64,000 nucleotides of DNA from [Zimmermannella] alba NBRC 15616 (GTDB taxonomy: Bacteria; Actinomycetota; Actinomycetes; Actinomycetales; Microbacteriaceae), in the NCBI RefSeq assembly GCF_001570905.1, contig NZ_BCSO01000008.1, positions 1-64,000 of the forward strand. The letters are read 5' to 3'. Shown piece after piece: positions 47,993 through 58,151 of this stretch. Within the stretch, counting starts at the first letter, position 1. Each line of letters opens with the position of its first letter. The position numbers and the translations under genes were made by a program. The notes under the pieces were generated by a model. The model worked only from the letters and a program-made list of their open reading frames with translations, was not told where the DNA came from and did not search any database.

Positions 47993-49735
47993 CTAGTCGT
48001 CGGCACGAGCTTCCGTCGCGCGAATTTCTTCGTACTCTTCGGCCAGCACGACAATCGGCACGATCATCGGGCGGCGACGCTGCTTCGTACCAGCCCAACG
48101 GCCAACCACACGACGCACCGTCTGCGAAAGGCGGTACTTGTCTTCCACGCCGTCCTCGAGCGCTTCCTCGAGTGCACGGCGAACCTGCGGCACGAGCGGC
48201 TCAAGCACCGAATCATCCGGAGCGAAAGCACGCGCGTGCAGTTCCGGGCCAGCAACGATGCGGCGGGCTTTCGTGTCGACCGCGGCGTACACCGAAATGA
48301 AGCCTTCTTCCGCAAGCACGCGGCGGTCATGGAGGTCATCCTCCGTGACTTCGCCAACCGTCTTCCCGTCGACATAAACGAAGCCGACCGGAACCTCGCC
48401 CGCCTTGCGGGGCACGCCGTTCTCCATCTCGATGACGCCACCGTTTTCGACGATGACGACGTGATCGGCGGGCACGCCCGAGAGCTGCGCAATCTTCCCG
48501 TTCGCGACGAGGTGGCGGTACTCACCGTGCACCGGCATCGCATACTTCGGCTTGATGACGTTGTAGCACTGCAGGATTTCGCCGGCGAAGCCGTGACCCG
48601 AGACGTGCACGAGCGCGTTGCCCTTGTGAATGACCTCGGCGCCAGCCTTCATGAGGTTGTTGATCATGTTCGAGACCGAGACCTCGTTGCCCGGCACCAG
48701 GCTCGAAGCGAGGATCACCGTGTCACCGCGACCGATCTGAATAGCGTGGTCGCCCTGCGCAATGCGGTTGAGCACGGCGAGGGTTTCGCCCTGCGAACCG
48801 GTGCACACAAACACGACGCGGTCGTCCGGCAACCCAAGTGCCTTCTTGTAGTCAACGATCGTACCCTCGGGCGCGTTGAGGTAGCCGAGGTCAAGCGCAA
48901 TACCCATGTTGCGGGTCATCGAGCGCCCCACGAAGGCAACCTTGCGGTTGTTCGCGACAGCGGCATCGACGACGTGCTGCACGCGGTGAATATGGCTGGC
49001 GAAGCTCGAGACGACGACGCGCTTGCGCGCCGTGCGAATCGCCTCGTGAATCGCCGGCCCGACGATGCGTTCCGAGCCCGAGAATCCTGGGATCTCGGCG
49101 TTCGTCGAGTCACAGAGCCACATGTCGATGCCCTCCGCGCCGAGGCGACCGAGCGTCACGAGATCCGTGAGTCGGCCATCGAGCGGCGAAGGGTCGACCT
49201 TGAGGTCGGCCGTGTGGACAAAGGTGCCGGCCTTCGTCGTCACGTGAATGCCGAGCGAGTCGGGAATCGAGTGGCTGATCGACATGAACTCGCAGCGGAA
49301 CGGCCCGAGCTCTTCGACATCGCCCTCACGAACCGTGAGTGTGTACGGCTTGATGCGGTGTTCCTTGAGCTTCGCCTCCACGAGCGCGAGCGTGAGCTGT
49401 GAACCAATGAGCGGGATGCCCGGGTTCTGCTTGAGCAGGTACGGCACACCGCCAATGTGGTCTTCGTGACCGTGGGTCAAGAAGATGCCGACGACATCGT
49501 CGAGACGGTCGCCGAGCGACTCAATGTCGGGCAGGATGAGGTCGACGCCTGGCTGGGTGGACTCCGGGAAGAGCACACCGCAGTCGATAATGAGGATCTT
49601 GCCGTCGATCTCGAAACTCGTCATGTTCCGGCCGACCTCGCCGAGGCCGCCGTGAGGGATGATGCGGAGCACTCCCTCCTTGAGCTTGGGAAGTGCGATG
49701 GGGTGCGGCTCGGTTTCTGCGGCTGTACCTGTCAT
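47993..49735 (-). CDS. rnj: Ribonuclease J
   Basis: Zinc-dependent endo- and 5'-exoribonuclease for RNA decay and rRNA maturation. The metallo-beta-lactamase motif HGHEDHIGG is at residues 88-96, with further metal ligands in SISHSIPDS and HTADLKVD. The beta-CASP region contains SSFASHIHR and HVSGHG (about 390). The C-terminal domain ends in an acidic tail. 580 residues, close to actinobacterial RNase J. It follows dapA by 54 bases, and the pair is a conserved neighbourhood. Confidence 0.95.
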   Translation of the reverse strand: MTGTAAETEPHPIALPKLKEGVLRIIPHGGLGEVGRNMTSFEIDGKILIIDCGVLFPESTQPGVDLILPDIESLGDRLDDVVGIFLTHGHEDHIGGVPYLLKQNPGIPLIGSQLTLALVEAKLKEHRIKPYTLTVREGDVEELGPFRCEFMSISHSIPDSLGIHVTTKAGTFVHTADLKVDPSPLDGRLTDLVTLGRLGAEGIDMWLCDSTNAEIPGFSGSERIVGPAIHEAIRTARKRVVVSSFASHIHRVQHVVDAAVANNRKVAFVGRSMTRNMGIALDLGYLNAPEGTIVDYKKALGLPDDRVVFVCTGSQGETLAVLNRIAQGDHAIQIGRGDTVILASSLVPGNEVSVSNMINNLMKAGAEVIHKGNALVHVSGHGFAGEILQCYNVIKPKYAMPVHGEYRHLVANGKIAQLSGVPADHVVIVENGGVIEMENGVPRKAGEVPVGFVYVDGKTVGEVTEDDLHDRRVLAEEGFISVYAAVDTKARRIVAGPELHARAFAPDDSVLEPLVPQVRRALEEALEDGVEDKYRLSQTVRRVVGRWAGTKQRRRPMIVPIVVLAEEYEEIRATEARADD

Positions 49736-49789
49736 GTCGTACCTGTCGTTGAGGATGTTGGCTCGGATACCCGAACCCTGAGGTGACGC

Positions 49790-50767
49790 CTAGCGCGTCG
49801 TGCCCGCGATTTTCGGCAGTGCGCCGCCAGCGGCAGCGTTCCGATCGGGGCGGAAGTTTGTGACGTCGACGCCCTCAAGCCCGTGGACGAGGGCGATCTC
49901 GTCTTCGATCTGGGCAGCTTCCCACTCTTCGGGGCCGACGAGCGGGAGGCGAACGCGGGGCGAGGCGATGCGGCCGAGGCCGTGGAGGATGTACTTCGTC
50001 GAGACAGTGCCGGGCACGTGCGTCATCGTGGCGCGCACGAGCGGCTCGAGGAGTCGGTGCTGCTCGGTTGCCGTCGTGAGGTCACCGCGGTTCACCGCGT
50101 CAATCATGGTGCGGTACGGCCCCGGCGCAATGTTCGCGGTGACGCCGATGAGGCCCGCGGCACCGATCGACAGTTCCGGCAGCGCATTTGCGTCGTCGCC
50201 CGCAAAGTAGAGGAGCGAGGTCTGGTTCATGACCCGGCTCGCCTCAGCGAAGTTGCCCTTCGCATCTTTCACCGCGAGCACATTCGGGTGCTTCGCGAGG
50301 CGCATGATCGTCTCGTACTTGATTGGGATGCCGGAACGGCCCGGGATGTCGTAAAGGATCATCGGCAGGTCGGTCGCGTTCGCGATCATGCGGAAGTGCG
50401 TGAGCACACCGGCCTGCGTGGGCTTGTTGTAGTAGGGCGTGACGGCCATGATGCCGTCGGCGCCAGCAGCCTCAGACTGCTTCACCAGCTGGATGGCGTG
50501 CGCGGTTTCGTTGGAGGGACCACCCTGGATGATCTTCGCGCGGCCGGCCGCCACGCTCTTGCCGACCTCGACCAGACGGATCTTCTCTGCATCCGTCAGG
50601 GTGGAAGTTTCACCGGTGGTGCCGGAGATGACGATTCCGTCGGCGCCACGAGCGATCACGTCTTCCATGTGCTGCTCAACGCCGCCCCAATCGACTTCGC
50701 CGTCGATCGTCATCGGCGTCACGAGCGCCACGAGGACTTGGCCAAAAGGATTCTCGATGCTCGTCAC
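49790..50767 (-). CDS. dapA: 4-hydroxy-tetrahydrodipicolinate synthase
   Basis: First committed step of lysine and diaminopimelate synthesis, joining pyruvate and aspartate semialdehyde. The Schiff-base lysine is Lys167 in LAVKDAKGN, Tyr139 lies in ILYDIPGRSG and the TTGE motif is at 50-53. The start at a GTG (50767) is a compromise: GGGGAGG lies almost against it, so a start slightly downstream is possible. About 325 residues. dapF lies elsewhere in the window, so both enzymes serve the same pathway. Confidence 0.93.
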   Translation of the reverse strand: MTSIENPFGQVLVALVTPMTIDGEVDWGGVEQHMEDVIARGADGIVISGTTGETSTLTDAEKIRLVEVGKSVAAGRAKIIQGGPSNETAHAIQLVKQSEAAGADGIMAVTPYYNKPTQAGVLTHFRMIANATDLPMILYDIPGRSGIPIKYETIMRLAKHPNVLAVKDAKGNFAEASRVMNQTSLLYFAGDDANALPELSIGAAGLIGVTANIAPGPYRTMIDAVNRGDLTTATEQHRLLEPLVRATMTHVPGTVSTKYILHGLGRIASPRVRLPLVGPEEWEAAQIEDEIALVHGLEGVDVTNFRPDRNAAAGGALPKIAGTTR

Positions 50768-50813
50768 CTCCCCCAGTCTACCGCTACCCCGTGACGCGGT
50801 CCGAGCTCCCCGG

Positions 50814-52640
50814 CTAGGAGCGCTTGAGCTCCGGGAAATCGCCCTCGCGCCATTCGTTGGGGATCCGCTCACCGCGACGGGCCAGCTGCTGCTCACGGTC
50901 GCGCAGCTCAACACGACGGATCTTGCCGGATGAGGTCTTCGGGAGGTCCTGGAACTCGATCCGTCGCACGCGCATGTACGGCGGGAGACCGGCACGGGCG
51001 TGCTTCAAGATCTCAAACGCCGCGTGTTCGTCCGGCTCAATGCCCTCAGCCAATTGCACGTAGGCCTTCGTGATGTTGAGGCGCGTCTCATCCGGTGCAC
51101 CGATGACCGCGGCTTCCACAACGTAGGGATGCTCGACGAGCACCGACTCGACTTCGAAGGGTGAGACCTTGTAATCGGAGGACTTGAAGATGTCGTCCGT
51201 TCGGCCGACAAAGGTGTAGCGCCCCTCAGGGTCGCGCTGCGCGACATCACCCGTGTGGAACACCTCGCCGCGACAACGATCCGCCGTCGCCTCCGGGTCA
51301 CCCGCATACCCGACCATGAGGTTGAGAGGACGACCGTCGCGGAGCTCGAGGCACACCTCACCTTCCGCGCGGGGACGGTCGGACGGGATCCGCTCCCCCG
51401 TGTGCTCATCGACGAGGACGATCGAGACGCCAGGCAGCGGACGCCCCATCGATCCGGGCAGCTGATCCGGGTCGCCGGGAAGATTGCCGATGATCGCGGT
51501 CGTTTCGGTCTGCCCGTACCCGTCGCGAATCTCCAGCCCCCACCACTCGCGGATGCGGGCAATAACTTCCGGGTTGAGTGGCTCACCCGCCGAAAGCAGC
51601 TCGCGCAGGCCACGCGGCCGGTCACTCGCGCACTCTTGGATGAGCATGCGCCACACGGTCGGCGGCGCGCAGAACGTGTTCACGCACTGCTCATCAAGCA
51701 CGCGCAGCAGACGCGAGGCCTGGAAGCGCACCACGTTGTCGACCACGATCGTGGCGCCCACGTGCCACGGCGCGAAGAACGCACTCCAGGCGTGCTTCCC
51801 CCATCCGGGCGAGGAGATCACCATGTGCGTGTCCCCCGGCTTCACGCCAATCCACGCCATCGTGGAGAGGTGCCCGGCGGGATACGACAGGTGCGAGTGG
51901 ACGACAATCTTCGGCTTCGACGTCGTCCCCGACGTGAAGTAGATGATGGCCGGGTCCGCTCCCCCAACCGGGCTGAGGTACGCCGACTCATCGACGGCCG
52001 ATGCTTCGGGCAGGAACCGCAAGCGCTCGCGGTTGAGGTCATCCTCCGGGGTATTCGTGAACTCGAGCGCGACCCGCTCTGCACCCTTCGCGCCACCCAC
52101 GGCGATAAGACCGAAGTCGCCTTCTACGGCGTCGAACTTTTCGGCATCCGCTTCGTCCGTGATGACCCAGCGCACTTCGGCGCGAGTGACGCGATCCACG
52201 AGCTCGTGCGGGCCGAGCACGATTGCCGTCGGCAGCATGACCGCGCCGAGCTTCATGACCGCGAGCATCGACACCCACAACTCGACTCGGTTGGCGAGCA
52301 TGAGCATGACGACATCACCCTCGCTGATGCCCAGTCCACGGAGGTGGTGGGCAACTGCGTTGGAGCGGCGACGAAGCTCATCGAAGCTGTAGTCGGCGAC
52401 GCTGCCGTCATCTTCGATGATGCGAAGCGCAGTGACGTCGTTCCCGTCTGCCGCGGGGTCGAACACATCGCGGGCCCAGTTGAAGTGGTCGCCGAGTTCG
52501 GGCCAGCGGAAGGTATCCCGTGCGCGCTGCGGCTCTGCGAGGAGCTCGAGCAGTCCGTCACGTGCCTCGCGGAAGAGCGCACCGTTTCGCTTGGACTCTT
52601 CGATGAGTGCGTGGGTGCGGGCCTCGTCGTGCGTCGTCAT
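50814..52640 (-). CDS. Acyl-CoA synthetase (AMP-forming), medium-chain type
   Basis: Activates a carboxylic acid with ATP and CoA. The AMP-binding signature YFTSGTTSKPK is at about residue 230, YGQTETT at about 385, FKSSDYKVSPFEVESVL (hinge) at about 505 and the catalytic lysine in PKTSSGKIRR near 580. The PAEFNWA-like N-terminus (HFNWARDVFD) resembles the medium-chain ACSM/MACS group; the exact substrate is not known. The start is either ATG 52640 or a TTG 12 bases earlier. About 608 residues. It stands between dapA and the arc cluster. Confidence 0.85.
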   Translation of the reverse strand: MTTHDEARTHALIEESKRNGALFREARDGLLELLAEPQRARDTFRWPELGDHFNWARDVFDPAADGNDVTALRIIEDDGSVADYSFDELRRRSNAVAHHLRGLGISEGDVVMLMLANRVELWVSMLAVMKLGAVMLPTAIVLGPHELVDRVTRAEVRWVITDEADAEKFDAVEGDFGLIAVGGAKGAERVALEFTNTPEDDLNRERLRFLPEASAVDESAYLSPVGGADPAIIYFTSGTTSKPKIVVHSHLSYPAGHLSTMAWIGVKPGDTHMVISSPGWGKHAWSAFFAPWHVGATIVVDNVVRFQASRLLRVLDEQCVNTFCAPPTVWRMLIQECASDRPRGLRELLSAGEPLNPEVIARIREWWGLEIRDGYGQTETTAIIGNLPGDPDQLPGSMGRPLPGVSIVLVDEHTGERIPSDRPRAEGEVCLELRDGRPLNLMVGYAGDPEATADRCRGEVFHTGDVAQRDPEGRYTFVGRTDDIFKSSDYKVSPFEVESVLVEHPYVVEAAVIGAPDETRLNITKAYVQLAEGIEPDEHAAFEILKHARAGLPPYMRVRRIEFQDLPKTSSGKIRRVELRDREQQLARRGERIPNEWREGDFPELKRS

Positions 52641-52715
52641 GGAGCTATTCAACCACCGACCCGCAATATCCCTCCGCCAACGTCAGCGCGCGAAGTCTGT
52701 ACCTCAGAAACAAGG

Positions 52716-52747
52716 ATTGGGGCCGGCCCCGAAGGACCGACCCCAAT
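52716..52747 (-). terminator. Terminator of the arc operon
   Basis: An inverted repeat of about 11 bp (ATTGGGGCCGG against CCGACCCCAAT, one G-U pair) lies 25 bases past the arcC stop. Confidence 0.65.
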
Positions 52748-52772
52748 CTGCTGCACTGCAGGTGGCTAAAGA

Positions 52773-53693
52773 CTATGCAGTCTTGAGCTCAGCACCCGGC
52801 TTGATGAGCGTGCCAGCTTCGCCGCGGACGATCTTCTCGATGTCCGAGAGCGAACCGATGACAGCCGACTTGCCGCTTGCCTGGACGAAGTTGATGCAGC
52901 CCATGACCTTCGGGCCCATCGAACCCTTGGCGAACTCCATGTTGAGGAGTTCTTCGGGGCTTGCTTCGACAACGCGACGCTGCTCCGGCGTACCCCAGTC
53001 GAGGTAGAGGCCGTCGACGTCGGTCGCGATGATGAGCATGTCAGCCTCGAGACCAGCAGCGAGAACAGCAGCTGCGAGGTCCTTGTCGATGACAGCTTCG
53101 ATGCCCTTGACCTTGCCGTCTTCGACAACGGTCGGGATACCGCCACCACCGGCGCAGACGACGAGGGTGCCCTTGTCGACGAGCGTCTTGATGTCCTCGA
53201 TCGGGAGGACAGCCTTCGGCTTCGGGCTCGGGACGACGCGGCGGAACGACGTGCCGTCAGGAGCGATCGACCAGCCCTTTTCGTCGGCGAGCTTCTTGGC
53301 CTCTTCTTCGGTGTAGATGGGGCCAATCGGCTTCGTCGGGTTCTGGAACGCCGGGTCGTTCGCGTCAACCTCGGTGAGGGTGATGAACGTTGCGACGTTG
53401 CGGCCCGGAGCGTGGTTGCGAACTTCCTGCTCGAGCGTGTAACCGATCATTGCCTGGGTCTCGGCGCCGAGGACGTCGAGCGGGTAGGCGGGGACGTCGG
53501 TGTATGCGGCAGCCTGGAGAGCCAGGAGGCCGACCTGCGGGCCGTTACCGTGCGAGATGACGACCGTGTGCTCGTCGGTGAGGGTGCAAATGCTCTTTGC
53601 AGCCGTGACGATGTTGGCGTGCTGGTTCTCGTACGTCATCGGCTCGCCGCGCTGGAGGAGCGCGTTACCGCCGAGTGCGATCACAATCTTCAT
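52773..53693 (-). CDS. arcC: Carbamate kinase
   Basis: Makes ATP and carbamate (then CO2 and ammonia) from carbamoyl phosphate and ADP, the energy-yielding step of the arginine deiminase pathway. It has the amino-acid-kinase fold with [12 protein letters not shown] at residues 4-15, SHGNGPQVG near 50 and CAGGGGIP near 180. The 306-residue length is normal. GAAAGG precedes the ATG. It is last in arcD-arcA-arcB-arcC, 54 bases after arcB, and is followed by a terminator. Confidence 0.96.
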   Translation of the reverse strand: MKIVIALGGNALLQRGEPMTYENQHANIVTAAKSICTLTDEHTVVISHGNGPQVGLLALQAAAYTDVPAYPLDVLGAETQAMIGYTLEQEVRNHAPGRNVATFITLTEVDANDPAFQNPTKPIGPIYTEEEAKKLADEKGWSIAPDGTSFRRVVPSPKPKAVLPIEDIKTLVDKGTLVVCAGGGGIPTVVEDGKVKGIEAVIDKDLAAAVLAAGLEADMLIIATDVDGLYLDWGTPEQRRVVEASPEELLNMEFAKGSMGPKVMGCINFVQASGKSAVIGSLSDIEKIVRGEAGTLIKPGAELKTA

Positions 53694-53747
53694 GAGATGC
53701 CTTTCCGAATGGAATTCTTGGCTAGATAACTTGTTGGAAAGTTCGGA

Positions 53748-54749
53748 CTAGCCGAGGGTGGCGACCATGATCGCCTTGATCGTGTGCATGCGGTTTTCCG
53801 CCTGCTCGAACGAGATGTTGGCCGGGCCCTCGAAGACGTCCTCGGTGACCTCGATGCCGTTGGCGAGCTCGGGGTACTTCTCAGCGATGTCAGCGCCGAC
53901 CTTCGTCTCCGAGTTGTGGAAGGCGGGGAGGCAGTGCATGAACTTCACGCGGGGGTTCTCAGCAGCGGCCATGAGCTCTGCGTTGACCTGGTACGGGAGG
54001 AGAGCCTGGATGCGCTCGCCCCACGACTCGATCGGCTCACCCATCGACACCCAAACGTCGGTGTAGATGAAGTCAACGCCCTTGACAGCAGCCTTGACGT
54101 CGTCGGTGACGGTCATCTTGGCGCCCGAAGCGTCAGCGAAGACCTGGCACTGCTCGACGAGCTCGGCCTCGGGCTGGAGGTTCGTCGGGGCACCGATGCG
54201 GACGTCCATGCCGAGCTTCGCACCGATCATGAGGAGCGAGTTCGAGACGTTGTTGCGGCCGTCGCCAACGTAGGCGAACGAGATCTCGTGGAGCGGCTTG
54301 TCAGCGTGCTCGATCATCGTGAGGACGTCGGCGAGCATCTGGGTCGGGTGGAACTCGTCCGTGAGGCCGTTGTAGACCGGGACGTTCGAGTACTCGTGGA
54401 GCTCTTCAACAGCCTTCTGCGACTTGCCGCGGTACTCGATGGCGTCGTACATACGGCCGAGCACGCGAGCGGTGTCCTTCATCGACTCCTTGTGGCCGAT
54501 CTGCGAACCGGTCGGCTCGAGGTAGGTCACGCAGGCACCCTGGTCGTATGCGGCAACCTCGAAGGCGCAACGCGTACGGGTCGAGGTCTTCTCGAAGATG
54601 AGGGCGATGTTCTTGCCCTTGAGGCGCTGCACCTCGTTGCCTGCGTACTTGGCGCGCTTGAGGTCGCGCGACAGGTCAAGGAGGTACTGGAGGTCACGGG
54701 GCGTGTGGCTGAGGAGGCTGAGCACGCTGTGGCGGTTGTTGTACGGCAT
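53748..54749 (-). CDS. arcB: Ornithine carbamoyltransferase, catabolic type
   Basis: Splits citrulline with phosphate into ornithine and carbamoyl phosphate, or runs backwards in synthesis. Carbamoyl-phosphate motif STRTR is at residues 56-60, HPTQ near 135, and the ornithine motifs SMGEP and HCLPAFH are near 235 and 273. The [21 protein letters not shown] block and the 333-residue length resemble catabolic ArcB and E. coli ArgI more than the shorter actinobacterial ArgF. Position between arcA and arcC supports catabolism. It is the only such gene seen in the window, since argF is missing from the arg cluster. Confidence 0.93.
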   Translation of the reverse strand: MPYNNRHSVLSLLSHTPRDLQYLLDLSRDLKRAKYAGNEVQRLKGKNIALIFEKTSTRTRCAFEVAAYDQGACVTYLEPTGSQIGHKESMKDTARVLGRMYDAIEYRGKSQKAVEELHEYSNVPVYNGLTDEFHPTQMLADVLTMIEHADKPLHEISFAYVGDGRNNVSNSLLMIGAKLGMDVRIGAPTNLQPEAELVEQCQVFADASGAKMTVTDDVKAAVKGVDFIYTDVWVSMGEPIESWGERIQALLPYQVNAELMAAAENPRVKFMHCLPAFHNSETKVGADIAEKYPELANGIEVTEDVFEGPANISFEQAENRMHTIKAIMVATLG

Positions 54750-54823
54750 TGTGTTTCTCTTTCCCTTGGGTTACTGCGGTGCAGCGGTTGTTGGGTGTTT
54801 CTTTGGGCCTTGCGGCCCTGGAG

Positions 54824-54854
54824 GCCGCGCCCGGAGTAAGGCTCCGGGCGCGGC
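54824..54854 (-). terminator. Strong hairpin between arcA and arcB
   Basis: A perfect 12-bp, almost pure GC stem (54824-54835 and 54843-54854) with a 7-base loop lies 40 bases past the arcA stop. It may end part of the arcDA transcripts or stabilise them. Confidence 0.65.
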
Positions 54855-54894
54855 TCCCGGGTTCGTGCTAGATCAGAGGGACTCAGCGCGAGGC

Positions 54895-56145
54895 TTAGTA
54901 CTCGATCTCGTCACGGAGGATCGGGCAGGTCATGCAGCGGCCACCACCGCGGCCACGGCCGAGCTCGGAGCCCGAAATCTCGATAACCTCAACGCCTGCC
55001 TCGCGGAGCTTGGCGTTGGTTGCGGTGTTGCGGTCGTAGCCGACGACGACACCCGGCTCGAGGGCGATGACGTTGTTGCCGTCATCCCACTGCTCGCGAG
55101 CGATGCCGAAGCGGTCGCCACCGGTGGTGACGGTGCGGAACTTGCCGCCCACTGCGTCTGCAACGGTGTCGATGAAGTGCTTCTCCGAAACCGAAGCGGT
55201 GAAGCCCGACTCCGTCGAGCTGTCGGGACGGAGCTCGATCGTCTTGATCTGGTCAACGACGGGCTCGTAAGCGTTCACGACGTCGCGGTCGCAGAAGGTG
55301 AAGACGGTGTCGAGGTGCATGGCCGAACGGGTCTTCGGCATCACGCCGAGGAGGAAGCGCTCTGCAGCGCCGGCCTCGAACATGGCCTTGGCAACAGCCG
55401 AAGCTGCGCGGTACGAGGTGCGCTCACCGAGACCGATGGCGACAACACCCTTACCGAGCGGCATGACGTCGCCACCCTCGATCGAAGCCGAGCCGTAGTC
55501 GATCGACTCGTCGCCGCCGTACCACACCGGGAAGTCGAGGTCCTTGAAGTCCGGGTGGAACTTGTAGACCGAGTGGGTGATGAGCGTTTCCTGCTGGCGA
55601 GCGCTCCAGTACATCGGGTTGATCGTCACACCACCGAAGATCCACGACGAGTTGTCGCGCATGAACTGTGTGTTCGGGATCGGGTCGATGACGAAGTTCT
55701 CGTCCTGGACGCCGTCGCGGAAGGCCTTGACGATCGGGCCCTGGAGGTCGGCCGGGAGTTCGTCGTAGGCGATACCACCGATGAGGCGCTCTGCGAGCTC
55801 CTTCGAGTCCATCTCGTCAAGCCACGGACGGATCTCTTCGCGGAGACCGAAACCAACGACCGAGAAGGCGAGCTTGCGGTCGAGGAGCCAGGCGCGGGCT
55901 TCGTTGTCCGAGAGGACCTCGGCGAGGGTCTGGTGGAGCTCGTAAACCTTGATGTCGCGTGCTTCCATCTTTGCGACGAAGTCAGCGTGGTCACGCTGAG
56001 CCTGCTCAACCCAGAGGACGTCGTCGTAGAGAAGGTCGTCACACGTGGTGGGCGTCAGGCGCTCGTGTGCGAGGCCCGGACGGCAGACCATCACCTTACG
56101 GAGCTTCCCAGCCTCCGAGTAAACGCCAACCTTGTTTTCTGACAT
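54895..56145 (-). CDS. arcA: Arginine deiminase
   Basis: Hydrolyses arginine to citrulline and ammonia. The guanidine-modifying fold shows MHLDTVFTF with its catalytic His (about 275), the acidic GGDVMPLG region (about 220) and the nucleophilic Cys in GGGRCMTCP near residue 405. The start at 56145 was chosen over an ATG 9 bases earlier because AAGGAG lies directly against the earlier one and at proper distance from this one. 416 residues, a normal length. It is second in the arc operon. Confidence 0.96.
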   Translation of the reverse strand: MSENKVGVYSEAGKLRKVMVCRPGLAHERLTPTTCDDLLYDDVLWVEQAQRDHADFVAKMEARDIKVYELHQTLAEVLSDNEARAWLLDRKLAFSVVGFGLREEIRPWLDEMDSKELAERLIGGIAYDELPADLQGPIVKAFRDGVQDENFVIDPIPNTQFMRDNSSWIFGGVTINPMYWSARQQETLITHSVYKFHPDFKDLDFPVWYGGDESIDYGSASIEGGDVMPLGKGVVAIGLGERTSYRAASAVAKAMFEAGAAERFLLGVMPKTRSAMHLDTVFTFCDRDVVNAYEPVVDQIKTIELRPDSSTESGFTASVSEKHFIDTVADAVGGKFRTVTTGGDRFGIAREQWDDGNNVIALEPGVVVGYDRNTATNAKLREAGVEVIEISGSELGRGRGGGRCMTCPILRDEIEY

Positions 56146-56254
56146 GTAGCTCATCTCCTTCAGAAGATGTCGTTGTTTGTAGCTGATTTCGCCGAGTTGG
56201 GAGGGGCGGGAGAGGACGGCGGGCCTTGTTCCCCACCCCGTACGTTGCGCTTGC

Positions 56255-57760
56255 TTAGACGGTGATCACACCGGTGGCGAGCAGGACAGCACCTGCCACA
56301 GCCGCGATGGCCACGATGATCATGACGATGAGGTCCACGGTCGAGAACATCTTCGCCTTGGCTTCCTTACGCGCCCAGATGTACAGCGGGGTACCGATGA
56401 GGTAGAAGATCGCTGCGATGAGCAGGTAGCCGAGACCACCGGCGTACACGAGCCAGACGCCGTACGCCGAGGCGACTAGGCCGACCAGGATGTCCGAACC
56501 GCGGCCCTTGCCACCTTCGTACCCCTCCTTGCCCTGGACTGCGTTGACGAGCTGGAACAGCGCGCTCCACAGATAGGGAAGGAGGATGAGGCTCGAGGCG
56601 AGGATGATGAGGCCGGTGTAGCCCGAACCATCGAAGATCGTCCACACGAGGAGGATCTGCATGGCGATGGTCGTGAGCCACAGTGCACCCGACGGCGTGC
56701 CGTTCTTGTTGAGGCGACCAACCCACTTGGGAAGGATTGCTTCGTTGGACGGCTCGCGGAAGATCTCAGCGCACAGGAGCACCCATGCAAGGATCGCGCC
56801 GAGGAGCGAGATGATGAGGCCGATTGCGATGAAGGCTGCACCCCACGGGCCAACGACGTGCGCGAGCACACCGGCCATGGACGGGTCTTCGAGCTCTGCA
56901 ATTTCCGGACGCTGCATCACTGCGAACGAGAAGAGGTTCACGCTCACGAGGAGGAGCAGCACGCCGAGGAAGCCGATGACGGTTGCCTTACCGACGTCCG
57001 AGCGAGTCTTTGCACGGCTCGAGTAGACCGATGCACCTTCAATACCGATGAACACCCACACGGTGATGAGCATCATGTTCTTCACCTGGTCGAAGGCGCT
57101 TCCGAGGGTCTCGCCGTCGAAGAGGGTGGTCTCACCCCAGAAGTCCTGCGAAAAGACACCAGCGTTGAACGCGAAGCCGACGAGGACAATGAAGGTGAGA
57201 ATCGGGACGACCTTAGCGATCGTCACAATCGTGTTGATGAAGGTTGCCTCACGGACACCTGCAAGAAGCAGGAAGTGAAGCACCCAGATCAGGATCGACG
57301 AACCAACAATCACAAGGATGTTGGCACCGCCGTCTACAAGCAGGTTCTGGTCACTCTTGAAGACCGGGAAGAAGTATCCGAGCGTCGAGAAGAGCAGAAC
57401 GAGGTAACCGATGTTACCGATCCACGCGGAGAGCCAGTATCCCCACGCAGAGGTAAAACCGATGTAGTTACCGAAGCCTGCACGAGCGTATCCGTACACA
57501 CCGCCGTCAATTTCGGGGCGGCGGCGCGAAAGCGCCTGGAACGCAAACGCGAGCGCGAGCATACCGACGCCGGTGATGAGCCAGCCGATAATCAGCGGGC
57601 CGGGGGCGGCTGCAGCTGCCATCTGCGAGGGCAGTGCGAAGATGCCGCCACCGATCATCGATCCGACGACGAGGGCAATAAGTGCGCCGAGTGGGAGCTT
57701 CCCCTCGGCGGAGCCTTCAGCAGTGGCTCCTGTTTCGATGGTGTTCGTGACGTTGGTCAC
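56255..57760 (-). CDS. arcD: Arginine/ornithine antiporter
   Basis: Exchanges external arginine for internal ornithine across the cell membrane, feeding the deiminase pathway at no energy cost. APC/APA-family features: about 12 membrane helices, [14 protein letters not shown] in helix 1 (about residue 30), and [23 protein letters not shown] (helix 6 to loop region, about 235). A GTG at 57760 preceded by GGGAGG was taken as start, giving 501 residues. It is the first gene of arcDABC. A related basic amino acid exchanger is possible, but the context is strong. Confidence 0.92.
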   Translation of the reverse strand: MTNVTNTIETGATAEGSAEGKLPLGALIALVVGSMIGGGIFALPSQMAAAAAPGPLIIGWLITGVGMLALAFAFQALSRRRPEIDGGVYGYARAGFGNYIGFTSAWGYWLSAWIGNIGYLVLLFSTLGYFFPVFKSDQNLLVDGGANILVIVGSSILIWVLHFLLLAGVREATFINTIVTIAKVVPILTFIVLVGFAFNAGVFSQDFWGETTLFDGETLGSAFDQVKNMMLITVWVFIGIEGASVYSSRAKTRSDVGKATVIGFLGVLLLLVSVNLFSFAVMQRPEIAELEDPSMAGVLAHVVGPWGAAFIAIGLIISLLGAILAWVLLCAEIFREPSNEAILPKWVGRLNKNGTPSGALWLTTIAMQILLVWTIFDGSGYTGLIILASSLILLPYLWSALFQLVNAVQGKEGYEGGKGRGSDILVGLVASAYGVWLVYAGGLGYLLIAAIFYLIGTPLYIWARKEAKAKMFSTVDLIVMIIVAIAAVAGAVLLATGVITV

Positions 57761-57870
57761 GGCGCCTCCCAAGGCCAGGGGCGAGGATCGTCTCGCCCGC
57801 ATATCGGGGTCGATTATCTATCGCCCCGCGAGGCCCGTGGCTGTCCGGCCTTTCCGACCTCGCAACCTCA

Positions 57871-57898
57871 ACGTTATTCACTCCGACGAAGGTTGCAA
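57871..57898 (-). promoter_or_regulatory. Candidate arcD promoter
   Basis: On the minus strand TTGCAA (57893-57898, inside the palindrome GGTTGCAACC) and TAACGT (57871-57876) are 16 bases apart. It would give a leader of about 105 bases. Confidence 0.35.
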
Positions 57899-57979
57899 CC
57901 GTTTTGCCGCATACTCCAAGGTTCCCCAGCGGGTAGCGATCAGATTTGGAGGTTGCACTAAATGCTGTTCACCGCGAAT

Positions 57980-57997
57980 TTTCTCGACGTAGAGAAA
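57980..57997. promoter_or_regulatory. Near-perfect 18-bp palindrome upstream of arcD
   Basis: TTTCTCGAC pairs with GTAGAGAAA at 8 of 9 positions. It lies about 85 bases upstream of the candidate -35, a distance that fits an activator or distal repressor site. Confidence 0.4.
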
Positions 57998-58087
57998 TCT
58001 GTCGGATTCTCCTCCCGGATGAAAATGGGTGAGGAAATAGCAACTTCAAGGAATGCACAAATGTGTTGTTCTTTCTACACAAAAAAC

Positions 58088-58122
58088 GTGCCGCCCCTTT
58101 GGTATTACCAAAGGGGCGGCAC
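58088..58122 (-). terminator. Intrinsic terminator of lepA
   Basis: A perfect 15-bp stem (58088-58102 and 58108-58122) with a 5-base loop is followed on the minus strand, one base on, by six T residues. It is the most classical intrinsic terminator of the window. Confidence 0.9.
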
Positions 58123-58151
58123 GGGGTAGAGTGCCCCGCCACCACTGGGGG

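Larger units (their letters stand above)
57761..58087 (-). other. Long regulatory region upstream of arcD
   Basis: No gene is seen in this gap. It is AT-richer than its surroundings and holds a candidate promoter, a near-perfect 18-bp palindrome and three GGTTGC/GCAACC sites (57862-57867, 57891-57900, 57951-57957). The length and density of symmetric sites suggest that arcDABC is regulated, for instance by arginine or oxygen. No regulator gene of the ArcR or Crp/Fnr type lies in the window. Confidence 0.5.

Noticed and set aside
45458-49402. Long plus-strand open frames opposite ftsK and rnj
   Set aside because: They are antisense shadows: Arg/His/Val-rich, no ribosome sites, no recognisable domains, while the minus strand carries clear FtsK and RNase J.
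54598-56142. Plus-strand open frame of about 500 codons opposite arcB and arcA
   Set aside because: Low-complexity composition rich in Val, Asp and Glu, entirely antisense to two well-recognised enzymes.
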